Positions 19,411-28,668 are shown, counted from the stretch's first letter. The stretch is 64,000 bases of DNA from Lacticaseibacillus suilingensis (GCF_016861845.1 NZ_BOLV01000001.1:1-64000), one strand, 5' to 3'. The notes: generated from the letters alone by a model not told the origin. A program made the numbers and translations.

Positions 19411-19439
19411 TTGACCTTGCTCCCGGCCGGTGGTACCTT
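19411..19439 (+). promoter_or_regulatory. xylA promoter
   Basis: TTGACC and TACCTT separated by 17 bp, upstream of the XylR operator. Confidence 0.55.
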
Positions 19440-19449
19440 TGTCCCGTAG

Positions 19450-19474
19450 TTAGTAAGTTATATAAACAAACTAA
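19450..19474 (+). promoter_or_regulatory. XylR operator
   Basis: Inverted repeat TTAGTAAGTT / AACAAACTAA (8 of 10 paired) around a 5-bp centre. It has the TTAGTTTGTT-type half-sites known for Firmicute XylR and sits between the xylA promoter and ribosome site. Confidence 0.75.
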
Positions 19475-19488
19475 ACGGAGGCTTTTTG

Positions 19489-20832
19489 ATGTATAAGCAA
19501 AGTTATTTTCCGAATGTGGACAGTATCAAGTACCTCGGCCCAACCAGTCTGAAATCGACCCTGGGTTTTCAGTACTACAACCCGGATGAACTCGTTGGCG
19601 GCAAGAAGATGCGTGATCAGTTGAAGTTTGCGGTGGCCTTTTGGCACACCTTTGACCAGCAGCTGGTGGATCCTTTTGGGGACGGCACGGCGCAGCGGCC
19701 GTACTCCGAATTCACCGGTATGGACCTGGCCAAAGCGCGGGTTGAAGCGGCGTTTGAATTCTTCGATAAGCTCGGCGTGGACTATTTCTGCTTCCATGAC
19801 CGTGACATTGCGCCAGAAGGGGACACGCTGCGGGAAACCAACAAGAACCTCGACGAAATTCTGGATATGATTACTGATTACCAGAAGACTTCGGGCAAAA
19901 AAGTGCTGTGGAACACGGCGAATATGTTCACCAACCCACGGTTCGTGGCTGGGGCTGCTTCTTCACCATTTGCGGATGTTTTTGCCTATGCAGCGGCGCA
20001 GGTCAAGAAAGGCCTGGAAACGGCTAAGCGCGTCGGCGCTTCAAACTATGTGTTCTGGGGCGGGCGTGAGGGTTACGAATCCCTGCTGAACACCGATATG
20101 AAGCGGGAACAGGATCACCTGGGGCAGTTCTTCAACCTGGCGGCGGATTACGCCAAGGAAATCGGCTTTGATGGTCAACTCCTGCTGGAACCCAAGCCGA
20201 AGGAACCAATGACGCATCAGTATGACTTTGACGCCGCCACCACCATTAACTTCATGAAGACCTATGGCTTGGCTGGTACTTACAAGCTGAACTTGGAAGG
20301 TAACCATGCCAATTTGGCGGGCCATTCCTACCAGCACGAAATCCGCACTGCCCGCGAAGCCGGTTTGTTGGGTTCACTGGATGCCAACCAAGGCGATGAG
20401 CTGATTGGCTGGGATATCGACGAATTCCCATCTAATTTGTACGAAACCACCTTGGCGATGTACGAAGTCTTGAAGAACGGCGGTCCACACAAAGGCGGCC
20501 TGAACTTCGATGCCAAGCCGCGGCGCTCCTCATTTGAAGCCGAAGATATGTTCTACTCGCATATTGTCGGCATGGATAGCTTTGCCGCTGGCCTGCGGGT
20601 GGCGCAAAAGCTGATCGATGATCATGTCTTCGAAGATGTGATTGCGGACCGTTATGCCAGCTATGAATCTGGCGTTGGCGCCACCATTGAAAATGGCACG
20701 GCGACCTTCCAGAGCTTGGAAGCTGAGGTCATCGACAAGCCGCAAAGTGACTTGATCGCGGCAACGCATTCCGGTCACTTGGAACAGCTCAAGGACACGC
20801 TCAATCATTACATTATTCAGACGTTAAAGTAA
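19489..20832 (+). CDS. xylA: Xylose isomerase
   Basis: A 447-residue class II xylose isomerase converting D-xylose to D-xylulose with two divalent metals. Seen: [19 protein letters not shown] with the catalytic His, [17 protein letters not shown], the metal ligands in [16 protein letters not shown], and [19 protein letters not shown] 19489 follows CGGAGG; an adjacent upstream TTG is less likely. First gene of the xylose operon under XylR and CcpA-type control; 12 bp before xylB. Confidence 0.97.
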   Translation: MYKQSYFPNVDSIKYLGPTSLKSTLGFQYYNPDELVGGKKMRDQLKFAVAFWHTFDQQLVDPFGDGTAQRPYSEFTGMDLAKARVEAAFEFFDKLGVDYFCFHDRDIAPEGDTLRETNKNLDEILDMITDYQKTSGKKVLWNTANMFTNPRFVAGAASSPFADVFAYAAAQVKKGLETAKRVGASNYVFWGGREGYESLLNTDMKREQDHLGQFFNLAADYAKEIGFDGQLLLEPKPKEPMTHQYDFDAATTINFMKTYGLAGTYKLNLEGNHANLAGHSYQHEIRTAREAGLLGSLDANQGDELIGWDIDEFPSNLYETTLAMYEVLKNGGPHKGGLNFDAKPRRSSFEAEDMFYSHIVGMDSFAAGLRVAQKLIDDHVFEDVIADRYASYESGVGATIENGTATFQSLEAEVIDKPQSDLIAATHSGHLEQLKDTLNHYIIQTLK

Positions 20833-20844
20833 CGGAGGACCAAC

Positions 20845-22341
20845 ATGGCAACAGTGATTGGGGTGGATTTAGGCACCAGTGCCGTCAAGGTGCTGTTAGT
20901 GGCGCAAAGCGGCGAAACGCTCGCCACCGCCAGTGCCGATTATCCCTTGGCGCAGCCGCAACCTGGGTACAGTGAACAGAATCCAGAGGACTGGATTCGC
21001 GGGGTCAAAACGGCCTTGCAGAAGCTGCACCAGCAACCTGACGTCGATTTCAGCCAGGTAGCAGGGTTAAGCTTTTCGGGCCAAATGCACGGGCTGGTGC
21101 TACTCTCGGCCGCCATGCGGCCGCTGCGGCCAGCGATTTTGTGGAATGATACCCGCACCACCGCAGAAGTCGAGCAGATCAAGCAAAAGATGGGCGATGA
21201 CTTCATCGCCATCACCCGCAACCGGGCGCTGGAAGGCTTCACCTTACCGAAGTTGCTGTGGGTCCAAAAGCACGAACCTGAGAACTTCGCTGCGGCAAAA
21301 GTTTTCCTGCTACCCAAGGATTATGTGCGCTACCGCATGACCGGACAGCTTGGACTGGATTATTCCGATGCCGCGGGCACGGTGATGCTCGACGAAAGCA
21401 CCCGACAGTGGTCCACGACGATTTTGCAGACCTTTGGCATTCCTGCAAGCATGTGTCCGCCATTGGTAGAAGCCACCGCTTGTGTCGGCACCTTAATTGC
21501 CGACTTTGCGGCGGCGGTGGGCTTGCCCCAAACCGTGAAGGTCTTTGCCGGCGGCGCCGATAATGCCTGCGGGGCGGTAGGGGCTGGGGTGCTCAACGCT
21601 GACCAATTGATGGTCAGCATTGGCACCTCTGGTGTGGTTTCGACTTTTGAGCCGGACCCCACCACGACTTATCATGGGCAGTTGCACTACTTTGACCATG
21701 TGGTGCCAGGCCAGCACTACTCCATGGGTGTCACCTTGGCGGCTGGACACAGCTTGAATTGGTTCAAGCACACCTTTGCCGCAGATGAGGATTTCACCAG
21801 CTTGGTGGCCAGCGCCGCAACCTCCAAGCCTGGCGCCAACGGCTTGCTGTTCACGCCGTATCTGGTGGGGGAGCGCACGCCTTATGCGGATGCCAAAATC
21901 CGCGGTAGTTTCATCGGGATTGATAGTCGCCAGACCCGGGCGGATTTTGTGCGTGCGGTGCTGGAAGGCATCACCTTCTCCTTCCGCGATTTGCTGGGGC
22001 TATACCAAGCCAGTGGGCGGCAGTTTGCCTCGGCCATTACGATTGGCGGCGGGGCGCAAAGTCCGCTGTGGCTGCAGATCCAAGCCGATATTCTCAATTT
22101 AAAGATTGTCAGTTTGGCCACTAATCAAGGGCCAGGCCTAGGCGCGGCGATGATTGCGGCAGTGGGGCTGGGTTGGTTCGCCGACTTTAAGGCTTGCGCG
22201 GCAAATTTCGTGCAGGTGGCAGCGACTTATGAACCAGACCCAACGGCTGTACGCAACTATGACCAGTACTATCAGCTGTATCATCAGGTCTATGGGGCAA
22301 CAGCCAGTTTGACAGCTGGCTTGTTGGCAGCTGAGGAATAA
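20845..22341 (+). CDS. xylB: Xylulokinase
   Basis: A 498-residue FGGY-family kinase that phosphorylates D-xylulose to xylulose 5-phosphate, feeding the phosphoketolase or pentose phosphate route. Seen: N-terminal phosphate loop GVDLGTSAVKVLLV, substrate motif SGQMHGLV, the GGADNACGAVGAG adenosine region and the C-terminal GGGAQSPLWLQIQAD motif. GGAGG precedes the ATG. A terminator closes the transcript. Confidence 0.96.
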   Translation: MATVIGVDLGTSAVKVLLVAQSGETLATASADYPLAQPQPGYSEQNPEDWIRGVKTALQKLHQQPDVDFSQVAGLSFSGQMHGLVLLSAAMRPLRPAILWNDTRTTAEVEQIKQKMGDDFIAITRNRALEGFTLPKLLWVQKHEPENFAAAKVFLLPKDYVRYRMTGQLGLDYSDAAGTVMLDESTRQWSTTILQTFGIPASMCPPLVEATACVGTLIADFAAAVGLPQTVKVFAGGADNACGAVGAGVLNADQLMVSIGTSGVVSTFEPDPTTTYHGQLHYFDHVVPGQHYSMGVTLAAGHSLNWFKHTFAADEDFTSLVASAATSKPGANGLLFTPYLVGERTPYADAKIRGSFIGIDSRQTRADFVRAVLEGITFSFRDLLGLYQASGRQFASAITIGGGAQSPLWLQIQADILNLKIVSLATNQGPGLGAAMIAAVGLGWFADFKACAANFVQVAATYEPDPTAVRNYDQYYQLYHQVYGATASLTAGLLAAEE

Positions 22342-22344
22342 GGG

Positions 22345-22374
22345 AAAAAGCCGTCCTACGCTGGACGGCTTTTG
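22345..22374 (+). terminator. Terminator after xylB
   Basis: AAAAGCCGTCC / GGACGGCTTTT, an 11-bp perfect stem. The epimerase gene follows, so this may be only a partial stop. Confidence 0.8.
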
Positions 22375-22404
22375 CTTAGCCATAGGCAAAGTGAGGAGAA
22401 AATA

Positions 22405-23406
22405 ATGACGGTTACCATGAAACGTTATGGCACACTGAAAGGTGAGCCGCTGTATGAAATCACATTAGTCAACCACCAGGGGATGACAGTCGACCTCCTG
22501 AATTACGGTGCGACGCTGGAACGCGTGCGGGTGCCAGCCGGCAATCGACTCGTTGATGTCATTTTGCATCTTGCGCAGCCAAGTGATTACAGTGAGGCGC
22601 GCAACTTACTCGGTGGCACCGTGGGGCGCATCATCGCGCGCGTGCCAGGCCACACTTGGCACCGGGGCGAGGCAGCATTGACCCTGCCGGCCAATGAAGG
22701 GGCCAACACGATTCACGGCGGCCCCGATGGTCTGGATATGCAGGCCTGGAACTTGGCTTACCGCGAAGGTCCGGCTGCTGATCGGGTGACCTTCACTTTA
22801 GTGGATTTCGCCGGTCACAACGGCTTCCCGGGCAATGTGAAAACCACCGTGAGTTACCTGCTGGATGATCATAACCGGCTAACGTATGCCTTAACTGCGG
22901 AGTCGGATCAAATGACCTTGTTTAACGCGACCAATCACGTGTACTTTGCTTTGGATGGCCCAGATTCGACGGTGGCTCAGACCACTTTGCAACTGGCCAG
23001 CGATTACTACGGACCGCTAGCAGCTAATCATCTCCCTAGCGGTTGGGCGGCGGTGGCAGGGACGCCATTTGACTTCCGGCAGCCGCGGCGGCTGGGTGAG
23101 GTGATGCCGCAGGTGCTTGGCGGGGCCGGGCTGGATCATCCATTCTTACTCAAACACGACCAGGCTGCCACCTTAACCGGGGCGTCAGGGCGGGCCGTCA
23201 CCATGACCACTAGCGCGCCGGCCGTGGTGGTCTACACGGGCAATCATTGGGATGAGGTGCAAGGCGTGGCGGCGCACTTAAGGCGCCACAGCGGCGTCAC
23301 CTTGGAAGCCCAAGTCGCCCCGCCGAGCGGTCAGGATTGGTCGGCGATCACCTTGATGCCAGGTGATCCGTATCAGTTGCAAACGACCTGGCAATTTAAA
23401 TTCTAA
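22405..23406 (+). CDS. Aldose 1-epimerase
   Basis: A 333-residue GalM-type mutarotase interconverting sugar anomers. Seen: LLNYGATLERVRVP, NTIHGGPDGLDMQAWN, and FNATNHVYFALDGP with a catalytic His. ATG 22405 is chosen for GTGAGGAG upstream and the conserved start. Given its place behind xylB it probably supplies the xylose anomer used by XylA; galactose is the alternative substrate. Confidence 0.9.
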   Translation: MTVTMKRYGTLKGEPLYEITLVNHQGMTVDLLNYGATLERVRVPAGNRLVDVILHLAQPSDYSEARNLLGGTVGRIIARVPGHTWHRGEAALTLPANEGANTIHGGPDGLDMQAWNLAYREGPAADRVTFTLVDFAGHNGFPGNVKTTVSYLLDDHNRLTYALTAESDQMTLFNATNHVYFALDGPDSTVAQTTLQLASDYYGPLAANHLPSGWAAVAGTPFDFRQPRRLGEVMPQVLGGAGLDHPFLLKHDQAATLTGASGRAVTMTTSAPAVVVYTGNHWDEVQGVAAHLRRHSGVTLEAQVAPPSGQDWSAITLMPGDPYQLQTTWQFKF

Positions 23407-23413
23407 CCACAGT

Positions 23414-23451
23414 AAAATGCCAAGTGCGGTCTGCGCCGCACTTGGCATTTT
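23414..23451. terminator. Bidirectional terminator
   Basis: AAAATGCCAAGTGCGG / CCGCACTTGGCATTTT, a 16-bp perfect stem between convergent genes. Confidence 0.92.
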
Positions 23452-23459
23452 GATTCGAG

Positions 23460-24260
23460 CTATTTTCGAGCTTTTTTCAGCAGTTCGGCTAAGGCGGAAA
23501 TATCCTTGGCTGAGGTCTGGGTATCATTCAAATGCAGATGTGGGAAGCTCTTCAGCCACCGCCGCTGACTCCAACTGAGTTTTGGCAAAGTGGCCTGCGC
23601 GCCTTGATTGCGGCGATAGTCAGCTAACCAGCGCGGCTCGTCTTGGCTCAGCTTGGCGGTGGCCGTGTCGACCTGCGTAATCAGTTCCTGCTTCTTGGTG
23701 TCGATGGCATCGCCGATGCGCTTGGTCGCGGCGCCGAAAGCCAACACGTTGGCGAGGCTGAAGCCGAAGTCAAACATGAAGATTGCCAGCATGACGATTG
23801 CAGCAAAAATGCCATAGCGTACATCGAGGCGGGTGACAAAATTGGCGACCATTGGATGGACGAACTTGATGACCAGCACCACCCCGACGCCCCAAAAAGC
23901 CGAGATGGGCAGGGCCACTCGGCCGTTTAGGTTGAGCGGTATTTTGGAATAATCCCACCACCGAGCGTGGAAAAGTTTTTCCATCAGCCAGGAAGTCACA
24001 TATTCAATCACCGTGATCACGAGCGCCGAAAGCAAGTACAGCAGCACCAAATTATGGGCGAAAGGCTGCACCAAAGCCAGCACAGCAGTGATGCTGAAGC
24101 CGTAAACCGGAATGACGGGGCCGGCGAGAAAACCGGAATTGGTCCATTGCCGCTTTTTGACGCTGACATAGCCACTTTCCCAGAGCCAGCCGACGAAGGC
24201 ATAGGCAAAAAAGTAGAGCACCCACAAGGTGAAGGTTTGTTCAAATTCAGTCGCGGTCAT
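23460..24260 (-). CDS. CmpB-like putative ABC transporter membrane protein
   Basis: A 266-residue protein of the ABC_trans_CmpB type (PF06541). About six membrane segments occupy residues ~8-170 and a cytoplasmic helical tail follows. Seen: the family motifs AYAFVGWLWESGY, NSGFLAGPVIPVYG and EYVTSWLMEKLFHARWWDYS. Function is not established for the family. Monocistronic, convergent with the epimerase gene. Confidence 0.8.
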   Translation of the reverse strand: MTATEFEQTFTLWVLYFFAYAFVGWLWESGYVSVKKRQWTNSGFLAGPVIPVYGFSITAVLALVQPFAHNLVLLYLLSALVITVIEYVTSWLMEKLFHARWWDYSKIPLNLNGRVALPISAFWGVGVVLVIKFVHPMVANFVTRLDVRYGIFAAIVMLAIFMFDFGFSLANVLAFGAATKRIGDAIDTKKQELITQVDTATAKLSQDEPRWLADYRRNQGAQATLPKLSWSQRRWLKSFPHLHLNDTQTSAKDISALAELLKKARK

Positions 24261-24309
24261 CGGCCTCGCCTCCTTGCCTTATACTCTAGCACAACCCTAA
24301 ATGGCAAGG

Positions 24310-24987
24310 CTAGGCGTCTAGGGCCTGGAGCAAGGTGCTGGCCACTGCTTTCGGGCTCCAAGGATTTTGCCCAGTGATGAGCTGGCCATCCTTGACGGCA
24401 AACGGCTTGAACGCCCGCCGTTTTTCAAATAACGCCCCGCGGCTGGCGGCCACTTGCTCATTCAAAAACGGCACCAGGTTGCGCTTGCCAGAGAGAATCT
24501 CTTCCTGGGTCGTGAAACCAGTGATGTGCTTGCCTTCAATTAGATAATGGCCGGTTTCATCGCGTAAGTTAAGCAGCCCCGCAATCCCGTGGCAAACCGA
24601 GGTGACATAGCCGCCGTGCTGGTAGATTTGCTGGGCAATCGTTTGTAAGGCGGCGTTTTCGGGAAAATCAAACATCACCCCATGGCCGCCGGTATAGTAA
24701 ATCGCGGCGTAATCGAGGGGATTAATGACTCCTGGCGCCAAGCTGTTGGCCAAGGCGCGCTGCTGAAAGTCAGGCTGGCGATACAGCCCAAAAGCGGCCT
24801 CATCGGCATACTTCATGCCGCGGGGATCGAGTGGGACATAACCGCCGCGCGGGCTCACATAATCGACCTCATATTGTGGGGTCACGGCGTCAACAAACTC
24901 CGTCGCTTCGCCGAGCCACAGCCCGGTGGCTTCCGGCTTTTTAACGAAGCGCGTGGTATTGGTTAAGACAACAAGGATTTTTTTCAA
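24310..24987 (-). CDS. DJ-1/PfpI-family protein (class I glutamine amidotransferase fold)
   Basis: A 225-residue Hsp31/DJ-1-like protein; members act as glyoxalases, chaperones or deglycases. Seen: the nucleophile elbow TSVCHGIAG with its Cys-His pair, YYTGGHGVMFDFPEN upstream, and GQNPWSPKAVA at the C-terminus. The start is TTG at 24987, seven bases after GGGAGG; no ATG fits. Upstream lie a cre-like TGAAAGCGGTTTAT (25037-25050) and repeat copy D. Stress induction is plausible but not shown. Confidence 0.85.
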   Translation of the reverse strand: MKKILVVLTNTTRFVKKPEATGLWLGEATEFVDAVTPQYEVDYVSPRGGYVPLDPRGMKYADEAAFGLYRQPDFQQRALANSLAPGVINPLDYAAIYYTGGHGVMFDFPENAALQTIAQQIYQHGGYVTSVCHGIAGLLNLRDETGHYLIEGKHITGFTTQEEILSGKRNLVPFLNEQVAASRGALFEKRRAFKPFAVKDGQLITGQNPWSPKAVASTLLQALDA

Positions 24988-25050
24988 GATCTTGCCTCCC
25001 AAAAGTGGTTATCTGGGAATAGTTTAACACAAAACGTGAAAGCGGTTTAT

Positions 25051-25182
25051 CAGGCTGCGGAGGGTGGCCGTATTTAGCTCGACGATTAGTCTAGCAACAG
25101 GCATTGCTGCTGGGTTTGCAGCGAGGCCTGTTGCGTAGCTAAGCGTTCGAGCGTTGGCCACCCGTAGCGCGACTACAGGCTG
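25051..25182 (-). repeat. ~127-bp covarying palindromic repeat, copy D
   Basis: Same family as copies A-F, in minus orientation. Stems read on the minus strand: GGGTGGCC/GGCCACCC, CTCGA/TCGAG, GCAACAGGC/GCCTGTTGC, GCTGC/GCAGC. Left box AGTCGCGCTA and right box CTCCGCAGCCTG are conserved. CAGGCTG occurs at both outer edges. It lies between divergent genes. Confidence 0.8.
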
Positions 25183-25231
25183 TGAGGCCAGCCCACGATG
25201 CCTCGTATTTCCCTTTTAATAACAACCCCGG

Positions 25232-25250
25232 TATACTGAAAGCGGTTAAT
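25232..25250 (+). promoter_or_regulatory. ldh -10 box and cre-like site
   Basis: TATACT (25232-25237) directly followed by TGAAAGCGGTTAAT (25237-25250), which matches the cre consensus at 12 of 14 positions. Position over the start point suggests CcpA control. Confidence 0.5.
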
Positions 25251-25280
25251 TAATTGTGCAATACGAAAGGAAGAATCCTA

Positions 25281-26210
25281 ATGAAATCAGCAAATATTGT
25301 CCTGATCGGCGACGGCGCGATTGGCTCCAGCTACGCCTTCAACTGTTTGATCACTGGGGTCGGCAAAAGCATTGGCATCATCGACGTCAATATGACGCGG
25401 GTGCAAGGGGATGTGGAAGATTTGAGCGACGCCTTGCCTTATGTCGCTCAGAAAAATATTTATGCCGCGAATTATGCCGACTGCGAATACGCCGACATCG
25501 TGGTGATCACCGCTGGCGTGGCGCAGAAGCCAGGCGAAACGCGGCTTCAGCTACTGGCTAAAAACGCCAAAATCATCACTGAAATCACCAACAACATTAT
25601 GGCCAACCATTTTGACGGCATCATTTTGGTTGCCAGCAACCCAGTCGATGTGTTGACCGAGCTGGTGCTGCGGCTGTCCGGCCTGCCGCGCAATCGGGTG
25701 CTCGGTTCAGGCACGGCGCTGGACAGTGCCCGGCTGCGGTCTGAAATCGGTCGCCGGTACAACATCGATGTCCGCACGGTGCACGCCTATATCATGGGCG
25801 AACACGGCGATTCGGAATTTCCAGTGTGGGATTATGCCACGGTTGGCGGTCAGCCGTTGTGCGATTTTGTGCCCAAAGCCCAGCAAGACCAGGACTTCGC
25901 CACCATTAGCGAGCGCGTCAAGACGGCGGCGTATTCCATCATTGAAAAGAAAGGTGCCACCTTCTACGGCATTGCGGCCAGCCTGACGCGGCTGACGGCA
26001 GCGGTGCTGAACGATGACCATGCCGCCTTTGCGATGTCGGTGCACCTCGAGGGTGAATATGGCCTGCATGATGTTTCGATTGGGGTACCGGTGCTGCTGG
26101 GCGGCAACGGGCTGGATCGCATCTTGCAACTGGACTTGAACCCGGCCGACCTCAAGCGACTGCAAGACTCTGCCCAAGTGCTGAAGGACAATTTGCAGAC
26201 CGTGCTTTAA
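25281..26210 (+). CDS. ldh: L-lactate dehydrogenase
   Basis: A 309-residue NAD-dependent L-LDH regenerating NAD by reducing pyruvate to L-lactate. Seen: nucleotide motif IGDGAIGSSYAF, the specificity loop GVAQKPGETR with Gln (pyruvate rather than malate), LGSGTALDSARLR, and catalytic His in MGEHGDSEFPVW. ATG 25281 follows GAAAGGAAG. The sequence departs from the usual main LDH motifs in places, so it may be a second paralogue, or a related hydroxyacid dehydrogenase. Confidence 0.9.
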   Translation: MKSANIVLIGDGAIGSSYAFNCLITGVGKSIGIIDVNMTRVQGDVEDLSDALPYVAQKNIYAANYADCEYADIVVITAGVAQKPGETRLQLLAKNAKIITEITNNIMANHFDGIILVASNPVDVLTELVLRLSGLPRNRVLGSGTALDSARLRSEIGRRYNIDVRTVHAYIMGEHGDSEFPVWDYATVGGQPLCDFVPKAQQDQDFATISERVKTAAYSIIEKKGATFYGIAASLTRLTAAVLNDDHAAFAMSVHLEGEYGLHDVSIGVPVLLGGNGLDRILQLDLNPADLKRLQDSAQVLKDNLQTVL

Positions 26211-26252
26211 TGCAGTAGGCTAGGCGGTATCACGTACTGGAAAGGATACCGG

Positions 26253-26831
26253 ATGCAAACTGCCGAGGAAATCTTCAACGCCATTCAAGCCGATGAGCAA
26301 AACGCTGACTACACTGCCGCCGGCGTGAAGCCACTGTACAAAGCGCCGGCCACTGCCGAGCTCCTGATTATCAGCCAGGCGCCAAGTCGTAAGGCGCAGG
26401 AAACCGAATCGTTTTGGAACGACCCTAGCGGCGATCGTTTGCGGGCGTGGATGGGCGTCACGCCAGCAGAGTTTTATCAATCAGGTAAAATTGGCATTCT
26501 GCCGCTTGATTTCTATTACCCCGGCAAGGCCAAGTCTGGCGATTTGCCGCCACGCAAAGGCTTTGCTGAAAAATGGCACGAACCGATTTTGGCGCTCATG
26601 CCGCATGTGCAATTGACGCTGCTGATTGGTATGTATGCCCAGCGCTATTACTTGGGCAAGCGGCGGCAGAAGACATTGACCGCCACGGTTGAGCACTATC
26701 AGGACTATTTGCCGCAATACCTGCCGTTGGTGCATCCCTCGCCGCTGAATTACGGCTGGTTCCGGCGTAATCCTTGGTTTGATGAACAAGTGGTACCAGA
26801 TTTGCAAAAGCGGGTACGGGCGCTGTTGTGA
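26253..26831 (+). CDS. Uracil-DNA glycosylase superfamily protein
   Basis: A 192-residue UDG-fold protein. Seen: ELLIISQAPSRKAQETESFW with the catalytic-water region, KIGILPLDFYYPGK and the C-terminal VHPSPLNYGWFRRNPWF motif with its His-Pro-Ser. This is the small YwqJ/MUG-like branch with no defined substrate; DNA repair or nucleotide-related roles are inferred from the fold. Separated from ldh by 42 bp and perhaps cotranscribed. Confidence 0.82.
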   Translation: MQTAEEIFNAIQADEQNADYTAAGVKPLYKAPATAELLIISQAPSRKAQETESFWNDPSGDRLRAWMGVTPAEFYQSGKIGILPLDFYYPGKAKSGDLPPRKGFAEKWHEPILALMPHVQLTLLIGMYAQRYYLGKRRQKTLTATVEHYQDYLPQYLPLVHPSPLNYGWFRRNPWFDEQVVPDLQKRVRALL

Positions 26832-26857
26832 ACCGGCGCTGACGACGAAGATAAAAG

Positions 26858-26890
26858 AAGACCCAGTCGACTTTTTCGACTGGGTCTTTG
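26858..26890. terminator. Bidirectional terminator
   Basis: AAGACCCAGTCGA / TCGACTGGGTCTT perfect 13-bp stem between convergent genes. Confidence 0.92.
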
Positions 26891-26892
26891 CG

Positions 26893-28158
26893 TTACAACT
26901 GGGCCTGATGACTCCCTTGATGGAACCATTTGCTGACGAGCGGCCGGTTCAGTAGCATCAGCGGCACCAGCAAAACCAACGCCAAAATCCCGCAAGCAGG
27001 GAAGCCCCACAGCCCGCCGGCAATGTCCATTACCGTGCCGACATAAAGCGAGCCAATCGGCGTGCTCCCTTGGTTGAGCAGCACGTAAACGCTCATGATG
27101 CGGCCCCGCAATTCATTGGGAATGTTGAATTGGAAAGAAGCGTTGGACTGGTTAAGGAATATCATGTTGCAAAAGCCAATCAGCACCATCACCACCATGG
27201 CCAGCGCGTAGTTGCGCACGAACAGCATCCCGGCTTGCAGCGTGGCGGTGCCGATGCCGACCCATAAGTAGATGTTGCGCTGAAGGCCAAAGCGCGAAAG
27301 ATAGCTCATCAAAAAGGCGGCGATTAACGAGCCCACCCCAGTTGCCGACAGCAGGTTAGCGTAAGTTTGAGCGCCGCCGTGAAACACGGTTTTGGCCATG
27401 ATGGGGATGATGACATTGTTGTTGAAATTCAGCGTGCAAACAATCAGCATCAGCTCGGCGGACAGGCGCACGGCTTGATGCGACCAGACATAAGCCAGGC
27501 CTTCCTTGAGATCGGTCCAGACTTTGCGATGGGAGTGGGAAGCCACCACATGGTCTTGATGAATCAGGAACAGCCCCAGCAAAACTGCTAAGTAGGAAAT
27601 CGCATCGACCAAAAAGCAAAAGCCAACGGAATACTGCGCCATCAGCAGGCCGGCCAGCGAAGGCCCGGCGATTTTGGCCAAGTTGAAAATGGTGGAATTC
27701 AGGGAAATGCCATTCATCAAATTCTTTTGCCCGACAAGTTCGACCACAAAGGATTGGCGGGTGGGGGTGTCAAACGCCTGAAAGCAGCCGTACAGAAAGG
27801 CAATCAGGAGAATATGCCAGTACTGGACTGTGCCGGTGTAGACGAGCACGGTCATCAGCGCGCCTAGCACTAAGAATGCGGCTTGCGTGACAATCAAAAT
27901 CGTCCGCTTGGAAAAGCGGTCAATTAAAGTCCCGGCGACCAGCGTCAAGCCCAAAATCGGGATAAATTGGAAGGCTGACAGCAGGCCGACCTTGAACGCC
28001 GACCGGGTCATTTCATACACGAGCCAGGTTTGCGCCGTGCGCTGGACCCAAGTTCCCATGGTGGAGACACACTGGCCGAGCCAAAAATAACGAAAGTTAC
28101 GTTCACTAAGCGAGGAAAACATACTACGCAGGACGTTCATGGGGGTCACGGCTTTCAT
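26893..28158 (-). CDS. MFS transporter (EntS-like drug/metabolite exporter)
   Basis: A 12-segment major facilitator of the DHA3/EntS-like group (PF05977). Seen: FRYFWLGQCVSTMGTWVQRT at the N-terminus, GTLIDRFSKRTILI between segments 2 and 3, and DTPTRQSFVVELV. The start is uncertain: ATG 28158 or 28140 gives a normal N-terminus but neither has a clear ribosome site. A longer frame from 28248 would run through a CIRCE element and is unlikely. The CIRCE operator upstream implies control by HrcA. Substrate unknown. Confidence 0.85.
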   Translation of the reverse strand: MKAVTPMNVLRSMFSSLSERNFRYFWLGQCVSTMGTWVQRTAQTWLVYEMTRSAFKVGLLSAFQFIPILGLTLVAGTLIDRFSKRTILIVTQAAFLVLGALMTVLVYTGTVQYWHILLIAFLYGCFQAFDTPTRQSFVVELVGQKNLMNGISLNSTIFNLAKIAGPSLAGLLMAQYSVGFCFLVDAISYLAVLLGLFLIHQDHVVASHSHRKVWTDLKEGLAYVWSHQAVRLSAELMLIVCTLNFNNNVIIPIMAKTVFHGGAQTYANLLSATGVGSLIAAFLMSYLSRFGLQRNIYLWVGIGTATLQAGMLFVRNYALAMVVMVLIGFCNMIFLNQSNASFQFNIPNELRGRIMSVYVLLNQGSTPIGSLYVGTVMDIAGGLWGFPACGILALVLLVPLMLLNRPLVSKWFHQGSHQAQL

Positions 28159-28237
28159 CAAAATCAATCTGGCTTCATTTTTGAGCAACCCGGAACCGAT
28201 GTCAATCACGCAGAGCGCAGTGTCATTTGTCAAGCAA

Positions 28238-28264
28238 TTAGCACTCACTGAAATAAAGTGCTAA
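28238..28264. promoter_or_regulatory. CIRCE element (HrcA operator)
   Basis: TTAGCACTC-N9-AAGTGCTAA matches the CIRCE consensus TTAGCACTC-N9-GAGTGCTAA at 17 of 18 fixed positions. It lies between an MFS gene and a divergent 72-residue gene, next to a -35 box on each side (TTGACA at 28228-28233 on minus, TTGACG at 28269-28274 on plus). Confidence 0.85.
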
Positions 28265-28268
28265 TTTT

Positions 28269-28299
28269 TTGACGCGGTGGGGCAGTTTTGGACTATAAT
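28269..28299 (+). promoter_or_regulatory. Promoter of the 72-aa gene
   Basis: TTGACG and a perfect TATAAT (28294-28299), 19 bp apart, starting five bases after the CIRCE element. Confidence 0.6.
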
Positions 28300-28339
28300 G
28301 GCTTTGTACTCAAGTAAGAAAACAATGGAGGTAATGATC

Positions 28340-28558
28340 ATGGCAGCAGATCCTGAAAAGACTTTGGTGCTTGATGAACCAATGAACGCGGTGTTTGATT
28401 GGAGCGATGATGAAACCCCAGTTCGTGATGCATTGTGGGATTACTATATGGAGAACAACAACCACAATACCATTGAGACCGAAGAGACGATGAAGCCACT
28501 GCTTGACCAAAGCGATGACGAAATCAAGGCCTTGGCTGAGAAGTTGCTGAAGAAGTAA
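28340..28558 (+). CDS. Small acidic protein next to CIRCE
   Basis: A 72-residue acidic protein beginning [19 protein letters not shown] and ending AEKLLKK, with [16 protein letters not shown] in the middle. ATG 28340 is chosen for its spacing from GGAGG (28327-28331); an in-frame ATG at 28334 is too close. No family is recognised. A perfect -10 box and a CIRCE operator upstream make it a candidate heat-shock-induced protein. A terminator follows. Confidence 0.8.
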   Translation: MAADPEKTLVLDEPMNAVFDWSDDETPVRDALWDYYMENNNHNTIETEETMKPLLDQSDDEIKALAEKLLKK

Positions 28559-28573
28559 TTTAACATCAAGTAC

Positions 28574-28608
28574 TGCAAAAAGAGGCCGCGTGGCTTCTTT
28601 TTTTTGCA
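28574..28608 (+). terminator. Terminator of the 72-aa gene
   Basis: AAGAGGCC-GCGT-GGCTTCTT stem followed by eight or more T. Confidence 0.85.
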
Positions 28609-28668
28609 GAAAACCCGCCTGCTGAATGCTATGATAGAAAAAGCACGTTTTCAGGAGGCGAAGCGGCA

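Noticed and set aside
28159-28248. N-terminal extension of the MFS gene from GTG 28248
   Set aside because: It would run through the CIRCE element and add ~30 residues that do not fit the family; no ribosome site precedes it.
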